From Cypionkella sp. (GTDB lineage Bacteria; Pseudomonadota; Alphaproteobacteria; Rhodobacterales; Rhodobacteraceae): a stretch of 12,714 bases of DNA. The stretch spans positions 1 through 12,714 of the forward strand of contig JAGPBG010000020.1 in NCBI GenBank assembly GCA_018063485.1, in the 5' to 3' direction. The stretch's first letter is position 1. Every line of letters starts with the position of its first letter. Both the position numbers and the translations under genes were made by a program. Shown one piece after another: positions 7,984 through 12,714 of the stretch. Below the pieces are notes generated by a model. The model ran no database searches. It was given only the letters and a program-made list of their open reading frames with translations, and was not told the DNA's origin.

Positions 7984-8544
7984 TCAGGCCCCGCGCGACA
8001 GCGCCGCCACTCCAGTGCGCGCCAGATCGCGCAGGCCCAGCGGGCGCATCAGATCGGCAAAGGCGTCGATCTTTTCGGGCGTGCCGGTCATCTCGAAGAC
8101 GAAACTCTCCAGCGTGCTGTCGACGACATTGGCACGGAAAATCTCGGCCAGGCGCAGGGCTTCAATCCGCGACTCGCCACGACCTGACACTTTGAACAAT
8201 GCAAGCTCGCGCTGCACTGACGGGCCTTCGACCGTCAGATCATGCACCGCATGAACCGGCACCATGCGGGCCAGTTGCGCCTTGATCTGCTCGATCACCT
8301 GCGGCGTGCCCGAGGTGACAACCGTGATCCGGCTCAGATGTGCCGCGTGATCGGTTTCGGCCACCGTCAGGCTTTCGATATTGTAGCCGCGCCCCGAAAA
8401 CAGGCCAATCACCCGCGCCAGAACCCCGCTTTCGTTGGCGACCACGACAGCCAGCGTATGCGTCTCGATCACCTGTGCATTGGGATCGCGCAGATCATAA
8501 GCCGAATGGCTGGTCGCACCCTTTTTGATATTCAAAGCTGACAT
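7984..8544 (-). CDS. ilvN: Acetolactate synthase small (regulatory) subunit
   Basis: Regulatory subunit of acetohydroxyacid synthase, which stimulates the catalytic subunit and confers feedback inhibition by valine. It has 186 residues. The ACT domain is at about 28-105, with HTLAVVVANESGVLARVIGL and FSGRGYNIESLTV; the C-terminal domain carries EALRLAEIFRANVVDST and ends in RPLGLRDLARTGVAAL, as in the long IlvH-type small subunits. It follows ilvB by 36 nt on the same strand, so the two form one operon under the upstream attenuator. The binding site is weak (GTGG about 9 nt upstream); coupling to ilvB translation is possible. The symbol ilvH is equally used for this protein. Confidence 0.96.
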   Translation of the reverse strand: MSALNIKKGATSHSAYDLRDPNAQVIETHTLAVVVANESGVLARVIGLFSGRGYNIESLTVAETDHAAHLSRITVVTSGTPQVIEQIKAQLARMVPVHAVHDLTVEGPSVQRELALFKVSGRGESRIEALRLAEIFRANVVDSTLESFVFEMTGTPEKIDAFADLMRPLGLRDLARTGVAALSRGA

Positions 8545-8561
8545 GTTTCGCCCACTTTCAT

Positions 8562-8573
8562 ATGTATATACAT
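8562..8573. repeat. 12-bp perfect palindrome in ilvB-ilvN gap
   Basis: ATGTATATACAT is its own reverse complement and makes up a third of the 36-nt gap. It is strikingly AT-rich against the GC-rich surroundings. It could be a protein site or just an unstructured translation-initiation region; no function is assigned. Confidence 0.35.
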
Positions 8574-8580
8574 TACAGGC

Positions 8581-10335
<1,755 letters not shown>

Positions 10336-10378
10336 CGGTCTATCCTTGGCTACCGTTCGTTTGGTCTTGAGTGTCAAC

Positions 10379-10406
10379 AAAAAGCCCCCGAAGGGCTTTC
10401 GGGGGC
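10379..10406 (-). terminator. Intrinsic terminator of the ilv attenuator
   Basis: Reading the minus strand, GCCCCCGAA (10406-10398), a 5-nt loop and TTCGGGGGC (10392-10384) make a 9-bp GC-rich stem followed at once by TTTTTG (10383-10378). A second fold, AAAGCCC against GGGCTTT around TTCGG, is also possible and also ends at the U-run. It is 43 nt upstream of the ilvB start and downstream of the leader peptide, so it would end transcription before ilvB unless prevented. Confidence 0.88.
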
Positions 10407-10447
10407 GCATGGGCAACCTGATGGTCAACCGTTACCGGCCCATGCGC
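10405..10447 (-). promoter_or_regulatory. Perfect 10-bp leader stem next to terminator
   Basis: In minus-strand RNA GCGCATGGGC (10447-10438) pairs perfectly with GCCCATGCGC (10414-10405), loop 23 nt. The upstream arm lies within the last codons of the leader peptide; the downstream arm shares its final two bases with the first two of the terminator stem. A ribosome at the leader stop would cover the upstream arm, whereas one stalled early at Leu/Ile codons would leave it free. It is the natural candidate for the antiterminator, although the overlap is small. Confidence 0.6.
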
Positions 10448-10476
10448 GTCTTTCGGACTACTGGAATAAGGGACAT
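10432..10476 (-). CDS. ilv leader peptide (MSLIPVVRKTRMGR)
   Basis: A 14-residue open reading frame with a clear binding site (AAGGAG, then GGAG nearer the ATG) between the ilv promoter and the terminator. Four of its first seven residues are branched-chain amino acids, Leu-Ile-Pro-Val-Val, which are the end products of the pathway downstream. This is the standard design of a ribosome-mediated attenuation leader: when charged Leu, Ile or Val tRNA is scarce the ribosome stalls on codons 3-7 and alters folding downstream. The stop codon lies just after the first arm of the 10-bp stem. It is too short for routine gene calling and shows no sign of another role. Confidence 0.82.
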   Translation of the reverse strand: MSLIPVVRKTRMGR

Positions 10477-10503
10477 TCTCCGCTCCTTCAGGCTTGAGCG
10501 GAC

Positions 10504-10530
10504 ATTATGGCGGGCCTTAAATGGCGTCAA
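10504..10530 (-). promoter_or_regulatory. Probable ilvBN promoter
   Basis: On the minus strand TTGACG (10530-10525) is a 5 of 6 match to the sigma-70 -35 box. CATAAT (10509-10504), also 5 of 6, follows after 15 nt; an alternative -10, TAATGT, gives 17 nt. Transcription would start near 10497, about 20 nt before the leader-peptide ATG. The start of that RNA can form CGCTC/GAGCG, whose second arm overlaps the leader's ribosome binding site. Confidence 0.6.
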
Positions 10531-10565
10531 CAGCAAAAAGACAGCAAAAGTGTCGCATGGGGCCT

Positions 10566-10590
10566 CAATTTTGAATATTTATTCCAATTG
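10566..10590. promoter_or_regulatory. 25-bp AT-rich dyad upstream of the ilv promoter
   Basis: CAATT-TT-GAATA-TT-TATTC-C-AATTG (10566-10590) has two nested pairs of perfect 5-bp inverted arms, off symmetry by one base. It lies 36 bp upstream of the ilv -35 box and about 56 bp beyond the 3' end of the antiporter gene. The position suits an activator such as an Lrp- or LysR-type protein. As RNA it would be a weak AT hairpin with no U-run, so a terminator for the antiporter gene is less likely. Confidence 0.35.
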
Positions 10591-10645
10591 CTGCGCTGCT
10601 ATCGTAATTTATGCAAAACTGCCGCCCGTTCCTGCCAGCACCCGC

Positions 10646-11554
10646 TCAAATGAGCGCCATAAACACCGCATAGGCCAGCAACAGCGCCACCCCGGCCTTG
10701 CGCGGCAACCCACCCCAGGCCACGGCCATCGCGGTCAGGGCAATCGCCGAGCCCGCCACCCAGAACATATCGACATGGGCGAAACGCGGATCAGCAGGGA
10801 TGGGGGAAATCACCGCTGTGATGCCCAGAATCCCGAGAATGTTGAAGATGTTCGAACCTACAATATTGCCCACAGCAATCTCGGTCTGCTTGCGCAGGGC
10901 TGCAATCACCGAGGTTGCCAATTCCGGCAGCGAGGTTCCCACGGCCACAATGGTCAATCCGATCACCGCTTCGGAAATCCCGAAAGATCGCGCGATTTCG
11001 GTCGCACTTTCCACCAGCAACCGTGCGCCGAACACCATCACGATCAGGCCGCCAATCGTCATCGCCCAAGCCATCGGAGGGGCCATCCGCGGGGCAGTGT
11101 CATCCATTTGATCGGCTTTCCCGGTCAGAAAGGCAGTGGCCAGAAAAGCGCCCAACCCAATCAGCAAGAGCACCCCATTCGCGCGCCCGATCCAGCCGTC
11201 CAGCAGCATCAGCCAAATGAGTGCGGTTGCTCCAAGCATGAACGCCAAATCGCGCCATATCTTTCTGACGGGGATCATCAACGGCGCAATCAGCGCTGAA
11301 ATACCCAGGATCAACAAAGCGTTGGCGATGTTGGACCCCAACACATTGCCAATGGCTATCCCCGGTTGATCTGCAAGGGCCGCCTGCACCGAAACCAGCA
11401 ATTCGGGGGCAGAAGTGCCAAATCCCACGATCGTCAAACCGATCAACATGGGCGACAGCCTGAAATGCCGCGCTATTGCCGATGCCCCGCGAACCAGAAA
11501 CTCTCCGCCCAGTGTCAACGCAATCAGGCCGGCAACAAATATCAGATAAGTCAT
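10646..11554 (-). CDS. Calcium/sodium antiporter, CaCA family (YrbG type)
   Basis: A 302-residue inner-membrane cation antiporter of the bacterial YrbG / NCX_Mj group, about ten hydrophobic helices. The two inverted-topology alpha-repeats are clear: GTSAPELLVS (46-55) with GNVLGSNIAN (69-78), and GTSLPELATS (206-215) with GNIVGSNIFN (229-238). The ion-coordinating glutamates are Glu51 and Glu211. It likely exchanges Ca2+ for Na+ or H+ across the inner membrane; the ions cannot be fixed from sequence. The ATG has AGGA five nt upstream. No convincing terminator was found between its stop and the ilv promoter on the same strand, and its function has no evident link to its neighbours. Confidence 0.93.
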   Translation of the reverse strand: MTYLIFVAGLIALTLGGEFLVRGASAIARHFRLSPMLIGLTIVGFGTSAPELLVSVQAALADQPGIAIGNVLGSNIANALLILGISALIAPLMIPVRKIWRDLAFMLGATALIWLMLLDGWIGRANGVLLLIGLGAFLATAFLTGKADQMDDTAPRMAPPMAWAMTIGGLIVMVFGARLLVESATEIARSFGISEAVIGLTIVAVGTSLPELATSVIAALRKQTEIAVGNIVGSNIFNILGILGITAVISPIPADPRFAHVDMFWVAGSAIALTAMAVAWGGLPRKAGVALLLAYAVFMALI

Positions 11555-11577
11555 GAAGATCCTTCAAGTCCCTGTTT

Positions 11578-11594
11578 CCCCATCTGTCATGGGG
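11578..11594. repeat. Hairpin in antiporter leader
   Basis: CCCCAT (11578-11583) and ATGGGG (11589-11594) are perfect 6-bp inverted arms around a 5-nt loop, 23 nt upstream of the antiporter ATG. No T-run follows. It would form in the 5' untranslated RNA of the antiporter gene; no role is assigned. Confidence 0.35.
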
Positions 11595-11699
11595 TGTGGA
11601 CGCAATGTTGGATTTTATTCTGCACATGCAAGGGCAGGCAGCTCTGTTTTATCAAAATCAGCTTCAAACCCGGCCAGATTTTTGCTGTCGATGAAGCAT

Positions 11700-11728
11700 T
11701 TGCAGCAGTTGAAGCGCAATCATAACAA
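11700..11728 (+). promoter_or_regulatory. Possible promoter of the TRAP gene
   Basis: TTGCAG (11700-11705), 17 nt, TAACAA (11723-11728). The -35 is fair and the -10 poor, so this is a weak candidate. It would give a leader of about 150 nt containing the hairpin and tandem repeats downstream. Confidence 0.25.
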
Positions 11729-11742
11729 AATGGCTGGAATAA

Positions 11743-12714
<972 letters not shown>

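Noticed and set aside
10336..10428. N-terminal extension of ilvB by 31 codons
   Set aside because: The extension would translate through the attenuator stem and terminator. The ATG at 10335 has a proper binding site and gives the family's normal N-terminus.

Overview
The window looks like chromosomal DNA of an alphaproteobacterium, most likely a member of the Rhodobacterales. The grounds are moderately high GC, a GyrA, an acetolactate synthase and a System I cytochrome c maturation pair that read like Rhodobacteraceae proteins, and a periplasmic binding protein very like TakP of Rhodobacter sphaeroides. These assignments come from reading the translations and recalling family motifs; no database search was run. 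No rRNA, tRNA, CRISPR array, insertion sequence or phage gene was found.

Layout, left to right. (1) 1-2025, minus: 5' three quarters of gyrA, running off the left edge. (2) 2117-4090, minus: a two-gene arginine catabolic unit, arginase then ornithine cyclodeaminase (arginine to ornithine plus urea, then ornithine to proline plus ammonia). (3) 4195-4629, plus: a divergent Lrp/AsnC-type regulator, the probable controller of that unit. (4) 4626-7890, minus: ccmF, ccmH and a PaaG-like enoyl-CoA hydratase/isomerase; the hydratase and the regulator converge and share a TTAA at their stop codons. (5) 7984-10335, minus: acetolactate synthase large and small subunits, preceded by a 14-codon leader peptide rich in Leu/Ile/Val, a perfect 10-bp stem and an intrinsic terminator. 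This is a readable transcription attenuator with a credible promoter. (6) 10646-11554, minus: a YrbG-type Ca2+/Na+ antiporter. (7) 11884-12714, plus: the 5' part of a Tat-exported TRAP-transporter binding protein (TakP-like), preceded by three tandem 13-bp repeats, two short dyads and a hairpin.

The coding content is ordinary core metabolism. No new multi-gene system is visible, and I do not claim one. The parts worth attention are regulatory: the ilv attenuator, the operator-like dyad between arginase and the Lrp-type gene, a 10-bp inverted repeat that could hide the gyrA ribosome binding site only in read-through RNA, a 14-bp direct repeat on either side of the arginase/cyclodeaminase pair, and the repeat-rich leader of the TRAP gene.
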